Counted from the first letter of the stretch, positions 7,287 to 14,300 are shown. The stretch is 16,608 nt of DNA from JBLHKS01 sp047620505 (GCA_047620505.1 JBLHKS010000154.1:1-16608); one strand, 5' to 3'. Notes: generated by a model from the letters alone, not told the origin. A program made the numbers and translations.

Positions 7287-8114
7287 TCAGTTTTTGGTTA
7301 GCTTGAGCAGGCAGCCACCAGATTTCCGGTTAGCCGCGATTAGCCAACCCGATTTCTCGGTCGAGCCGAGTTTCAGATCCGAAAACGCGTTCGCGATCTG
7401 AAGCAAAGAGCCAAATTGGTTGTTTCCAGCTTCGAAAGGCTCGCGATCACCGGCGGAAAAATTTCCTGGTTCCGAAAGCCGGTAGAGCCCGCATTCTTCG
7501 GCTTCAAACTGACTTTCGCGTTTCTCCAGTTCGATGCGAATGCCGGGACCCTCTTGCCTGGATAAAACCAGGAGAATCGTCTCAGACGCGCTGTCTTCAG
7601 ACATCCGCAAATCGTAGGAGCCAACGATGATATTTTTCAGCTTACCTCGGTTCAGCAAATCGATCGCCCGGCAAATCAAGAGCGTGCCGAGATCCGCGCC
7701 GCCTGACAGAGTCAGATTCGCTCCTTTCAGCCCGTAGGTGATCGCGAGGATGCTCGAGATCATGTTGTAGCCGCACTGCGCGAAAAGCGTCGCCGAAACC
7801 ATCCGTCGTCCTTTGGATTTGAACCCCGCGGCGAATTTCTGGCGTGTCGCTTCGGCACCTCGATTGGCTCCGAGCAGAACGCCGGTTGAATTCGCGTCTT
7901 GAGCCAATTCTTCGGGATCGATTCCCGCACCCCCGAATGTTAAGATCGTCCGCTTCGTGGCCGGCTCAAGATAGCGGATCAGGCGGATTTTCTGGGTTTT
8001 TAAGACCTTCGCCGCTTCGGAATCCGCTGCGGCAGGGAGCGAAATCGCTTCAGGATTCGTCATCAGGCCCCGGACTTCCGGACAGCTCAGCGCGACTGCT
8101 TTTAAGATGATCAT
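7287..8114 (-). CDS. Half-length ketosynthase-like protein without the nucleophile (chain-length-factor-like)
   Basis: This is a 275-residue protein that matches only the N-terminal half of the thiolase/ketosynthase fold. The segment SATLFAQCGYNMISSILAITYGLKGANLTLSGGADLG is read here as the helix-loop leading to the nucleophile elbow (about 107-143), followed by IDLLNRGKLKNIIVGSYD (151-168), equivalent to the A-x-x-x-I-x-x-G-x-D region of KS enzymes. At the elbow, where active enzymes have Cys, this protein has Ser137-Gly138-Gly139. The C-terminal half with the two catalytic histidines is absent. It resembles the PF13723 type (beta-ketoacyl synthase N-terminal domain 2), to which the small chain-length factor ApeC of aryl-polyene clusters belongs. 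Its ATG overlaps the TGA of the preceding active ketosynthase by four bases, as expected for a heterodimer partner. It is likely a non-catalytic KS partner; direct catalysis is unlikely. Confidence 0.7.
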   Translation of the reverse strand: MIILKAVALSCPEVRGLMTNPEAISLPAAADSEAAKVLKTQKIRLIRYLEPATKRTILTFGGAGIDPEELAQDANSTGVLLGANRGAEATRQKFAAGFKSKGRRMVSATLFAQCGYNMISSILAITYGLKGANLTLSGGADLGTLLICRAIDLLNRGKLKNIIVGSYDLRMSEDSASETILLVLSRQEGPGIRIELEKRESQFEAEECGLYRLSEPGNFSAGDREPFEAGNNQFGSLLQIANAFSDLKLGSTEKSGWLIAANRKSGGCLLKLTKN

Positions 8115-9277
8115 TTCGAAAAGACGACCGTTCCGTTGTTTCCACCGAACCCGAACGAGTTCGACAAGACGTGCTTCATGCCTTCGAGCGGCGTGGCTTC
8201 GTTCACCACCGAGATTCCGCGAAATTTCCCCTCGCCGTTGCGATGCAGAGTTGGCGGAGCGACGTTTAATTTGAGGCTCTGGACCGTCGCGATGGCTTCG
8301 ACTGCGCCGGCCGCTCCCATGAGATGTCCGATCGCAGGCTTGATCGAAGAGGACAGAAATCTGGGCTCCTCGCCGAACAACGTTTTCAACGCGGCTGCTT
8401 CCATTTCGTCATTCGCCATCGTCCCCGAGCCGTGAAGATTCACGTAGTCGATCTGGTCAGGCTCCAAGCCAGCAGCTGCTAACGCCTCGGCCATCGCTCG
8501 AAGGGCTCCGTCGCCGGTTTCATCCGGGCCGGTGACGTGCGACGCGTCGCAGGAATAGCCAGCGCCGGTGCAACGCCCGTAGTCGCTGCGCTCCGCTTGG
8601 CTTCGCGATTTCGACAAGAGCAGGATCCCAGCGCCTTCGCCAAAAAGCGTGCCGCTTCGGTGATCGCAGAACGGCGCGACTCGATCCGGGGTCAGGGTGG
8701 AGAGCGCCGAATGGCCAAAATATTTCATCGCGTCGAGCGTGTCGACTCCGCCGCAAATCACGAGATCGTAGTCCTCGAACTCCACCATTTCCTGGGCAAC
8801 GCCGATCGCGTTCGTTCCCGCCGCGCAAGCTGTGGTGATCACGAAATTGTCGCCGCTGATCGGAAATAATGCTTCCAAATCAGCGCTGAGACTGCCGAAA
8901 TCACTGTGGATTTCCGGGACGTCGCCTCCGTCCGCAAGTGCGCTCAGGGACATCCCGAGGGAAACTCCAAGAACTAACCCGACCTTTTTCGTCCGCAAAG
9001 ACTCGAGGTCGTAGCCGCCATCGGCCAGCGCCTCTTCGATAGCCCAAGCCGCGAAGAGCGTGAGCCTGGACGAAATCTGCTTGGCCTCGCCAAACTTTTC
9101 CAATTCCGGGCTTAGCACGATCTCGCCGGCCGATCGATTCAGAAAATGAGTCGAATCGAAATTCGAGATTTCTCGAATCCCGCATTCCCCGGCACAGAGG
9201 TTCTTCCAGAAATCAATCTGGTTAAAAGCGAGTGGCGAGAGGCACCCGAGCCCTGTGATGTGAACCTCTTCGCTCAT
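8111..9277 (-). CDS. Beta-ketoacyl-ACP synthase, FabF/ApeO-like
   Basis: This is a 388-residue condensing enzyme of normal length. The Cys-His-His triad is complete: Cys151 in TTACAAGTNA, His282 in NLHGSGT, and His318 in KPAIGHLMGAAG. The glycine-rich C-terminal NSFGFGGNN (373-381) is also present. It performs decarboxylative condensation of malonyl-ACP with an acyl-ACP in the cytoplasm. I chose the ATG at 9277 because MSEEVHITGLG matches the first strand of the family. A longer frame begins at a TTG at 9328 and would overlap the ACP gene by 32 bases. With the chosen start the gene lies 19 bases after the ACP. It is translationally coupled to the half-length KS-like gene, a KS/chain-length-factor arrangement. 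It is clearly different from the FabB-type enzyme at the head of the operon. Confidence 0.9.
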   Translation of the reverse strand: MSEEVHITGLGCLSPLAFNQIDFWKNLCAGECGIREISNFDSTHFLNRSAGEIVLSPELEKFGEAKQISSRLTLFAAWAIEEALADGGYDLESLRTKKVGLVLGVSLGMSLSALADGGDVPEIHSDFGSLSADLEALFPISGDNFVITTACAAGTNAIGVAQEMVEFEDYDLVICGGVDTLDAMKYFGHSALSTLTPDRVAPFCDHRSGTLFGEGAGILLLSKSRSQAERSDYGRCTGAGYSCDASHVTGPDETGDGALRAMAEALAAAGLEPDQIDYVNLHGSGTMANDEMEAAALKTLFGEEPRFLSSSIKPAIGHLMGAAGAVEAIATVQSLKLNVAPPTLHRNGEGKFRGISVVNEATPLEGMKHVLSNSFGFGGNNGTVVFSK

Positions 9278-9296
9278 TTCGGCGGAGACGGTTGGA

Positions 9297-9560
9297 CTAA
9301 GCCATTCGCGTAATGCAATAATCGGCAAACGTGCGCAACGTCCGCTGTTCGGGAGGAACGTCGGAAGTTTCTTCGATCGTGATGCTGTATTTTTCTTCGA
9401 CCAGAGCGACCAGCTCCATCAAGCCGACGGAGTCGAGGCCGATGCCGTTGATCAGCGAGTCGGACTCTTTGATCGTGGCCGGATCGATATCGACGTAGAG
9501 CTCATCGACGAGGATTTTCTTGAGATCTTCTACAACTTTCTCAGGTGTGATGTCTGGCAT
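9297..9560 (-). CDS. Acyl carrier protein (second in the operon)
   Basis: This is an 87-residue acidic helical protein with the phosphopantetheine attachment motif GLDSVGLMEL, Ser44 being the modified residue. It carries the growing acyl or starter group as a thioester. The preceding helix (EKVVEDLKKILVDELYVD) and following helix are typical of the four-helix ACP fold. It sits 38 bases after the AMP-ligase gene and 19 before the ketosynthase, so it may be the carrier loaded by that ligase. Its sequence is clearly different from the other ACP of the operon (GLDSMGAVEF), which suggests separate partners. The ATG at 9560 is the natural start; no Shine-Dalgarno sequence is visible. Confidence 0.9.
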   Translation of the reverse strand: MPDITPEKVVEDLKKILVDELYVDIDPATIKESDSLINGIGLDSVGLMELVALVEEKYSITIEETSDVPPEQRTLRTFADYCITRMA

Positions 9561-9598
9561 AATTTCGCGTGTTTTTACGTTGTTAGTTAAATCGAAAA

Positions 9599-11071
9599 TC
9601 AGCGGCTTGGACGCCGTTTGTGGTGGGCACTTTCTGGCGCGGCGGCATCATTAAAACTGAATTGCTCAGGAATCATCCAGAAAGAAAGGCGGCTTCCACA
9701 CCAGCGTCGCAAATCTTTGGCCAGATCATCGGATTCGGAAGCCGAATGAACCCGGGCTTCGAGCCGAGGCGCGCCGTCTTCTTTCAGCACGACAACTCGA
9801 GCGCTTTCGACAGCCGCGTGTTGTTCGAGGATCCGCTCAATCGCCGCCGGATTAATTCGCCGTCCTCGCCACTTGAATTGCCGGTCTTTGCGCCCGGTGA
9901 GTTCGAGGATTCCGCCGTTTAATTTTCCGAGGTCGCCCGTCCGCAGCCAGCCGTCCTCAATCGGCGATTCGTGCCCGCCTTCACTCTCGTCGAGGTAGCC
10001 GTTCATCACTGAAGGAGACCGAACGAGCAGCTCGCCGACCTCCGTGCCTTTCGCGTCGATTCGGACTTCGACATCCTTCATCGGTACTCCGATTCTGCCT
10101 GGAACGTCGGAAAATTGTTCAGGTGGCAGGGTCGCAACGCGCGGACCTGCTTCGGTTAGTCCGTAGGTAACGAAAAACTTGGCTTCCGGGAATTTTGCGC
10201 GCAGCAGGCGGCTGTCATCCGGAGTGTGGGATTCGCCGCCGACGGTCACGGTCTTAACTGGATAGGAATGAATCGAATCCGCCTTCATCAGATGGCTGTA
10301 GACGGTCGGCGTTCCGAGGAGCGCATCGGAATCGAGGTTCGCTTCAAACCAAACTTTGTCGATAGCAGCTGCTGGCAGCGCGAGGACGCCGTTCGCGTAA
10401 AGCGCCGACAGCAAAGACGCGTTCAGGCCATAGCTGAAGTGAACGGGCAGCACCTGCATGAACTTGAGCCGGTCCGTTTCAAGCTGGAGGCTGTTCAGGT
10501 GCCTATCGATGTTAAACAGGGTTCCCTGGTGGCTGAGCCGGACGCCCTTGGGAGTTCCGGAAGACCCTGACGTAAACAGAATCAACGCGTCTGACGAGCC
10601 GCCTCGCTCGGATTTTTCTCCGGTCGGCTGTTGGCCGTTGAGTCCGTCTTTGGTCTCGATCTGCAGTTCAACTTTGCGGCTTTCGGTAATTTGAATCGTG
10701 CAGAAAATATCCGCGATTCCGCAAACGCTTCTGATACGCGGCGCGATCTCGCCTAACGTGATGATGCACTTTGGCTTAAGCGCAGTGAGCACTTCCTCGA
10801 GCTGTGCATTTTTCACGGCAGAATCGAGCGGCGCAGCGACTGCGTCTTGAGTCATCACGCCAAAAAAAGCAGCAACGAAGTCAACAGACGGAGGCAGCAA
10901 AATCCCAACGTGATCCCCGGGTCGCAGACCGGCCTGCTTCAGCTTTTTGCCAACATCCTCGGCCAAAAACGTGAGGTCGGCGTACGAAAATTCCTTCTGC
11001 TCGGAGCCGTTGATGACCGCGATTTGCGTGGAGGCTCTTCGTTGGGCCAGGATATCGAGGAGATGATTCAC
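9599..11071 (-). CDS. AMP-dependent acyl/aryl ligase (adenylate-forming enzyme)
   Basis: This is a 490-residue ANL-superfamily enzyme. Motifs in order are the P-loop LFTSGSSGTPKG (166-177), YGLTEAG (303-309), WLRTGD (375-380) and the hinge GRKDRQFKWRGRRINP (393-408). The C-terminal lysine motif is unusual (PESAHHKRR near 479-487, instead of the usual PRTxxGK), with Lys485 the likely catalytic lysine. It activates a carboxylic acid as the AMP ester and transfers it to CoA or an ACP. Because an ACP follows directly, loading a starter acid onto that ACP is the likely job; the acid is unknown. I chose the GTG at 11071: it overlaps the TGA of the MDR gene (GTGA) and gives VNHLLDILAQ at the expected N-terminus. 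A 26-residue upstream extension would overlap the MDR gene by 82 bases and is not family-like. The palindrome AGCAGCTGCT lies at 10364. Confidence 0.88.
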   Translation of the reverse strand: MNHLLDILAQRRASTQIAVINGSEQKEFSYADLTFLAEDVGKKLKQAGLRPGDHVGILLPPSVDFVAAFFGVMTQDAVAAPLDSAVKNAQLEEVLTALKPKCIITLGEIAPRIRSVCGIADIFCTIQITESRKVELQIETKDGLNGQQPTGEKSERGGSSDALILFTSGSSGTPKGVRLSHQGTLFNIDRHLNSLQLETDRLKFMQVLPVHFSYGLNASLLSALYANGVLALPAAAIDKVWFEANLDSDALLGTPTVYSHLMKADSIHSYPVKTVTVGGESHTPDDSRLLRAKFPEAKFFVTYGLTEAGPRVATLPPEQFSDVPGRIGVPMKDVEVRIDAKGTEVGELLVRSPSVMNGYLDESEGGHESPIEDGWLRTGDLGKLNGGILELTGRKDRQFKWRGRRINPAAIERILEQHAAVESARVVVLKEDGAPRLEARVHSASESDDLAKDLRRWCGSRLSFWMIPEQFSFNDAAAPESAHHKRRPSR

Positions 11072-12072
11072 TGAGCAGCTGCTGAAAAGCGAATGACAAT
11101 TTTTCCCGTCTGAGCGCAGTCTCGAAGTAGGTCGAGGCCCGAAATGCACTCTTCAAATGGAAGCACGCTGTCGATCGGCGCGATGATTTTGTGCTCGGCC
11201 ACAAACCGAACCATGTTCTCAAAATCGAGGTCGTCACCCAGCACTGAGCCGATGATCGAGACCTGGTTCCAGAAAATCTGGTGGAGATTCAAACTTGGAG
11301 GATCCCCAGCGGTTTTGCCGTAGCTAACGAGTCGGCCGCACGGCTTCAACACGGCGATCAGCGAATCAAACCCGTCCCCACCGGCCCCGTCGATGATCAG
11401 ATCGAAGCTAACGCCTTCCTTCTTTGCCTTGCGGTACCAGAATTTTTTTCGGTAGTTGAAACCGCCTCTCGCACCGGCTTCGATCGCAGCTGCGATCTTT
11501 TCCTCGCTGCCCGAAGTCACGTAAATATTTGCGCCCGTCGCTTTGCAGAATTCGAAGGCGATCTGCGAAACGCCACCGCCGATTCCGGTGATCAAAACAT
11601 CCTGTCCGGCCGAGAGCTGACCTTGAGTGTAGAGAGCTCGGTAGGCCGTCGCGCCCGCGAGCGGAAACGCGGATGCCTGCTCGGGGCTCAAGTGAGCTGG
11701 GATTTTGTGAAGCCGATCGCAACGAACGACCACGTACTCAGCGAGCGTTCCGTCGCTCGGCATTCCAAGCACATCATATTCCGATGTTGCCGCATCGTAG
11801 GAGAGCGCCGAGTTGATAAAAATCGTCTGTCCAACCCACTGGCTGTCCGCATCCGAACCAACCGCTTCGACCACGCCGCTTCCGTCTGAACCCGGGATGC
11901 AGGGAAACTGAATATTCGGATAAAGCCCCTCGCGCAGGTAGTGATCGCGTCGATTCAGGGAGGCGGCTTGAAGCTGCACCAACGCCTCGCCGGGGCCGGC
12001 GACTGGTTTGGGAACCTCTTCGAACCCGGTTTGAATCCCGCTTTCTCCGCGGCGAATGACGACGGCTTTCAA
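11068..12072 (-). CDS. Zinc-free MDR oxidoreductase (quinone oxidoreductase / enoyl reductase type)
   Basis: This is a 334-residue medium-chain reductase/dehydrogenase. It has the N-terminal MKAVVIRRGE strand, the ASLNRRDHYLREGLYP block (37-52) and the nucleotide-binding loop GIGGGVSQ (163-170), but no zinc-ligand cysteines, so it belongs to the quinone-oxidoreductase/enoyl-reductase branch using NAD(P)H. In a cluster with KS, ACP and dehydratase it could be the enoyl reductase. The start is a TTG at 12070-12072; I keep it because it places the family N-terminus MKAVV exactly and no ATG is available. The gene lies 30 bases after the dehydratase and overlaps the ligase start by four bases. The C-terminus (SAAAQ) is encoded across one AGCAGCTGCT palindrome. 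Confidence 0.85.
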   Translation of the reverse strand: MKAVVIRRGESGIQTGFEEVPKPVAGPGEALVQLQAASLNRRDHYLREGLYPNIQFPCIPGSDGSGVVEAVGSDADSQWVGQTIFINSALSYDAATSEYDVLGMPSDGTLAEYVVVRCDRLHKIPAHLSPEQASAFPLAGATAYRALYTQGQLSAGQDVLITGIGGGVSQIAFEFCKATGANIYVTSGSEEKIAAAIEAGARGGFNYRKKFWYRKAKKEGVSFDLIIDGAGGDGFDSLIAVLKPCGRLVSYGKTAGDPPSLNLHQIFWNQVSIIGSVLGDDLDFENMVRFVAEHKIIAPIDSVLPFEECISGLDLLRDCAQTGKIVIRFSAAAQ

Positions 12073-12102
12073 AATCTAGACCGGTCTGAGTTTTCCGATT
12101 TC

Positions 12103-12567
12103 CTACCAGAGAGGGTCAGGAATCGCCGAAACGTTGCGCTTAACCAAAGTCAACTTCCCAGCGGCAACGCGCTTTTCGCCAACGAAAGCATCGGCGTTGT
12201 ACATGCAGATTTGCTCGTCTAACTTTCGAGGCGTCATGTTGATTTCGAGCACATCACCCGGGTAAACGGGCCCGAGAAACTTGCCTTCGATCTGGGTAAT
12301 CAAAGTCAGCTCATCCGGTCCCAACTGACCGAACTCAACTCGGTGGAAAACGATTCCCAACTGCGCGAACGCCTGAAGAATGTTGGTGCCTGGGAAGATC
12401 GAGCGTTCTTCCGGGAAGTGGCCGGCCATCTCGGGCGCGTTTCCGGTAACGCATTTTATCGCCTTGATGTATTCGCCCGCCTTGTGATCCACTACCCGAT
12501 CCAACATCAGCATTGGATAACCGTGCGGCAGATACTTTTCCTTAATCTCTGAAAATCCGATCTTCAT
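12103..12567 (-). CDS. FabZ-like 3-hydroxyacyl-ACP dehydratase with Glu-to-Gln at the active site
   Basis: This is a 154-residue hotdog-fold protein. YLPHGYPMLMLDRV (12-25) and GHFPEERSIFPGTNILQAFAQ (49-69) are FabZ blocks. The catalytic His (His50) is kept, but the residue that aligns with the catalytic Glu of FabZ (Glu68 in E. coli) is Gln65, and the loop between them is one residue longer. It would normally remove water from 3-hydroxyacyl-ACP; with Gln it may be slow, bind without catalysis, or use a different substrate. I chose the ATG at 12567 because MKIGFSEIKEKYLPH matches the FabZ start. A GTG at 12633 would add 22 residues with no family match but would shorten the 108-base spacer to the ACP gene. 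Confidence 0.82.
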   Translation of the reverse strand: MKIGFSEIKEKYLPHGYPMLMLDRVVDHKAGEYIKAIKCVTGNAPEMAGHFPEERSIFPGTNILQAFAQLGIVFHRVEFGQLGPDELTLITQIEGKFLGPVYPGDVLEINMTPRKLDEQICMYNADAFVGEKRVAAGKLTLVKRNVSAIPDPLW

Positions 12568-12645
12568 TTGAGGCGCATTTGAAGGCAGAGTAATCTGCGG
12601 TGCAACTTTAAAGTCAGCCGATGTTTTCGGCACTCCGGGGCTCGT

Positions 12646-12665
12646 AAAAACTGGCTCTGACCAGT
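12646..12665 (-). terminator. Weak hairpin with T-run, possible attenuator
   Basis: Read on the - strand, ACTGG (12665-12661), a 6-base loop and CCAGT (12654-12650) form a stem followed by TTTT. It sits in the spacer after the first ACP gene and before the dehydratase gene. With only a 5-base stem it would at most stop part of the transcripts, for example to make extra ACP relative to downstream enzymes. If translation begins at the GTG at 12633, this hairpin lies just before that start. Confidence 0.2.
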
Positions 12666-12675
12666 CGCAAGCGAT

Positions 12676-12924
12676 TTACTTGTCTGCCAGTTTAGCCAGC
12701 ACCATGTCGGCCGCATCATTGAGCGTTTTCAGCTTCGTGATCTCTTCCGGGCTCACTTCATCGAGACCGTATTCATCTTCAATCTGACTGACAAACTCGA
12801 CCGCGCCCATTGAGTCGAGGCCCTTTTTCAGCAAATCCTCGTCCGGAGTGATATCCGTCGCGCGGCCCATCATCGCTTCGTTCAGAAAATCCGTCAGTTT
12901 TCCCAGTAATTCGTCTCTATTCAT
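12676..12924 (-). CDS. Acyl carrier protein (first in the operon)
   Basis: This is an 82-residue acidic protein with the phosphopantetheine motif GLDSMGAVEF, Ser38 being the attachment site. It starts with the helix MNRDELLGKLTDFLNEAM. It begins 11 bases after the FabB-type ketosynthase gene, so the two are likely co-translated and may work together. It is a different subtype from the ACP at 9297-9560. The ATG at 12924 is clear. Confidence 0.9.
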   Translation of the reverse strand: MNRDELLGKLTDFLNEAMMGRATDITPDEDLLKKGLDSMGAVEFVSQIEDEYGLDEVSPEEITKLKTLNDAADMVLAKLADK

Positions 12925-12935
12925 TGCGGTTTTGG

Positions 12936-14171
12936 TCAGACTTTGCTCAGCAAAATACTGGCGTTTGTTCCTCCGAAACCAAAACTGTTTGTCATGACCT
13001 TTTGCAAGGAGGTTTTCGTATTTGAAGTCACAATATTGATGTCAGGCAGCTCAGGATCCAGCTCGTCAACATTTACCGATGCGGTGACGAACCCGTTGTC
13101 CAGCATCAGGAGAGAATAGATCAGCTCCTGAACTCCGCTAGCTCCTACCCCATGACCTGTCAACGATTTCGTCGACGAGACGGCCGGCTTATGACTTTCG
13201 AAAACCCGATTGATCGCGGTTGCCTCAGCGAGGTCGCCAGCTGGCGTCGACGTTCCGTGAGTGTTGATGTAGTCGACCTCGGTTTTCGAGCAACCGGCCG
13301 TTTCGATCGCCTGTTTCATCGCTCGAATCGCGCCGCTTCCATCCGGGGCGGGCTGGATGATGTCGTGGCCATCCGAGCTGGCTCCATAACCTTGGATCTC
13401 GGCGTAAATCTTAGCATTCCGACTCATCGCCCGCTCGGAGTCCTCAACGATCACGATCCCGCCGCCACCGCTGATCACGAATCCGTCCCTATTCTTGTCG
13501 TAGGCGCGAGAAGCTCGCTCAGGTTCGTCGTTGTACGAGGTCGAAAGCGCCCCGCGCATGCCGTTGAGCAAAGCGGTGTAAATGCTGGAAATCTCGTCGG
13601 CACCGCCCGCGATCACGACATCGCAAATTCCCCATTCGATCAATTCTTTAGCATGACCAACGTTGTGCAGTCCAGTCGCGCAGGCGGACGAAATCGAATA
13701 ACTCCGCCCTCGGATCTTGTAGTGATTCGTCAAATTCGCTGAGCAGCTGCTGGCCATCGTCCGGTTGACGCCAAACGGATTGATCCGTCCATCCTTGAAC
13801 TTTATCTTAGCTCCAGCGGCAAAAATCGGCTCGGAACTCGCAAAACCTGGCCCGACGATGCATCCCGCGCGCTCGCTCGCCAAATCCTCTTCGCCTAAGC
13901 CGCTGTCCTTCACCGCTTCCATCGAGGCCATCATTGCGTAGAGCGCGGCGAAATCCATGTATCGGCTGCTCGGGCCGATTTCCTGCCGAATCGCCTGCTC
14001 ATCGATATTCTTGATCGTCCCGGCGACCTGACTTTTCAGCCCGATTTCCTTGAACTCAGGAACCGCCTCCAAGCCCGATTTGTTCTGCTCCAAGGAGTCC
14101 AAAACCTCAGCGCAGCTGTTGCCGATGCTCGAAATGATCCCGCATCCTGTGATTACCGCTCTTCTTTTCAT
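12936..14171 (-). CDS. FabB-type beta-ketoacyl-ACP synthase
   Basis: This is a 411-residue condensing enzyme with the complete triad: Cys164 in SISSACATG, His305 in NTHGTSTPAGD, and His340 in TGHGVGASGVQE. Several stretches are distinctly FabB-like rather than FabF-like: YSISSACATG (158-167), KNRDGFVISGGGG (226-238) and the YSLLMLDNGF block (352-361). FabB enzymes in E. coli elongate unsaturated chains, and FabB-like homologues recur in polyene-type clusters. It is the first gene of the operon, 70 bases downstream of a good promoter -10 box, and is followed 11 bases later by an ACP gene. The ATG at 14171 begins MKRRAVITGCG, the normal family start. One copy of the iterated palindrome (13742-13751) encodes Ser-Ser-Cys at residues 141-143. 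Confidence 0.93.
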   Translation of the reverse strand: MKRRAVITGCGIISSIGNSCAEVLDSLEQNKSGLEAVPEFKEIGLKSQVAGTIKNIDEQAIRQEIGPSSRYMDFAALYAMMASMEAVKDSGLGEEDLASERAGCIVGPGFASSEPIFAAGAKIKFKDGRINPFGVNRTMASSCSANLTNHYKIRGRSYSISSACATGLHNVGHAKELIEWGICDVVIAGGADEISSIYTALLNGMRGALSTSYNDEPERASRAYDKNRDGFVISGGGGIVIVEDSERAMSRNAKIYAEIQGYGASSDGHDIIQPAPDGSGAIRAMKQAIETAGCSKTEVDYINTHGTSTPAGDLAEATAINRVFESHKPAVSSTKSLTGHGVGASGVQELIYSLLMLDNGFVTASVNVDELDPELPDINIVTSNTKTSLQKVMTNSFGFGGTNASILLSKV

Positions 14172-14240
14172 TTACCGATCAAATTCCAAATTCGCGCGCA
14201 CTAATTCTCGTGATTTTCTTAGCACGTCAGCGGCGGGCCA

Positions 14241-14269
14241 ATTCAATCGACTCCAAACGCGGTTGTCAA
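14241..14269 (-). promoter_or_regulatory. Sigma70-type promoter of the lipid/polyketide operon
   Basis: On the - strand a perfect -35 box TTGACA (14269-14264) is followed, after exactly 17 bases, by TTGAAT (14246-14241), which matches the -10 consensus at 4 of 6 positions. Transcription would begin near 14234, leaving a leader of about 60 bases before the FabB-type gene at 14171. It lies in the only sizeable spacer (14172-14300) on the - strand between the protease gene and the operon, which supports the operon starting here. No clear terminator for the protease gene was seen in the same spacer, so read-through is possible. Confidence 0.5.
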
Positions 14270-14300
14270 ATCCGGTTGTTGGAAGAGTGCCTTCGCTGAC

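Larger units (their letters stand above)
689..13751. repeat. Highly iterated palindrome AGCAGCTGCT (dispersed)
   Basis: Exact copies of this self-complementary 10-mer begin at 689, 2374, 4148, 6940, 8471, 10364, 11074 and 13742. One-mismatch copies begin at 1991 and 16122. All lie inside genes, but in three different codon phases: CAG-CAG/GAG-CAG followed by CTG-CTG (689, 2374, 4148), GCA-GCT-GCT (6940, 8471, 10364, 11074, and the 1991 copy) and AGC-AGC-TGC (13742). About half of all CAGCTG hexamers I found by eye are inside this 10-mer. The entry spans from the first to the last exact copy; the sites themselves are 10 bases each. Confidence 0.75.

Noticed and set aside
9278..9328. Seventeen-residue N-terminal extension of the second ketosynthase from a TTG codon
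   Set aside because: It overlaps the ACP gene, has no family similarity, and an ATG at the exact family start exists.
11072..11149. Twenty-six-residue N-terminal extension of the AMP ligase
   Set aside because: It overlaps the MDR gene by 82 bases and has no family-like sequence; the GTGA overlap start is far more natural.
11482..11497. Palindrome around GCAGCTGC in the MDR gene as another copy of the iterated 10-mer
   Set aside because: It shares only the inner 8 bases (GCAGCTGC) and has different outer bases, so it was not counted.
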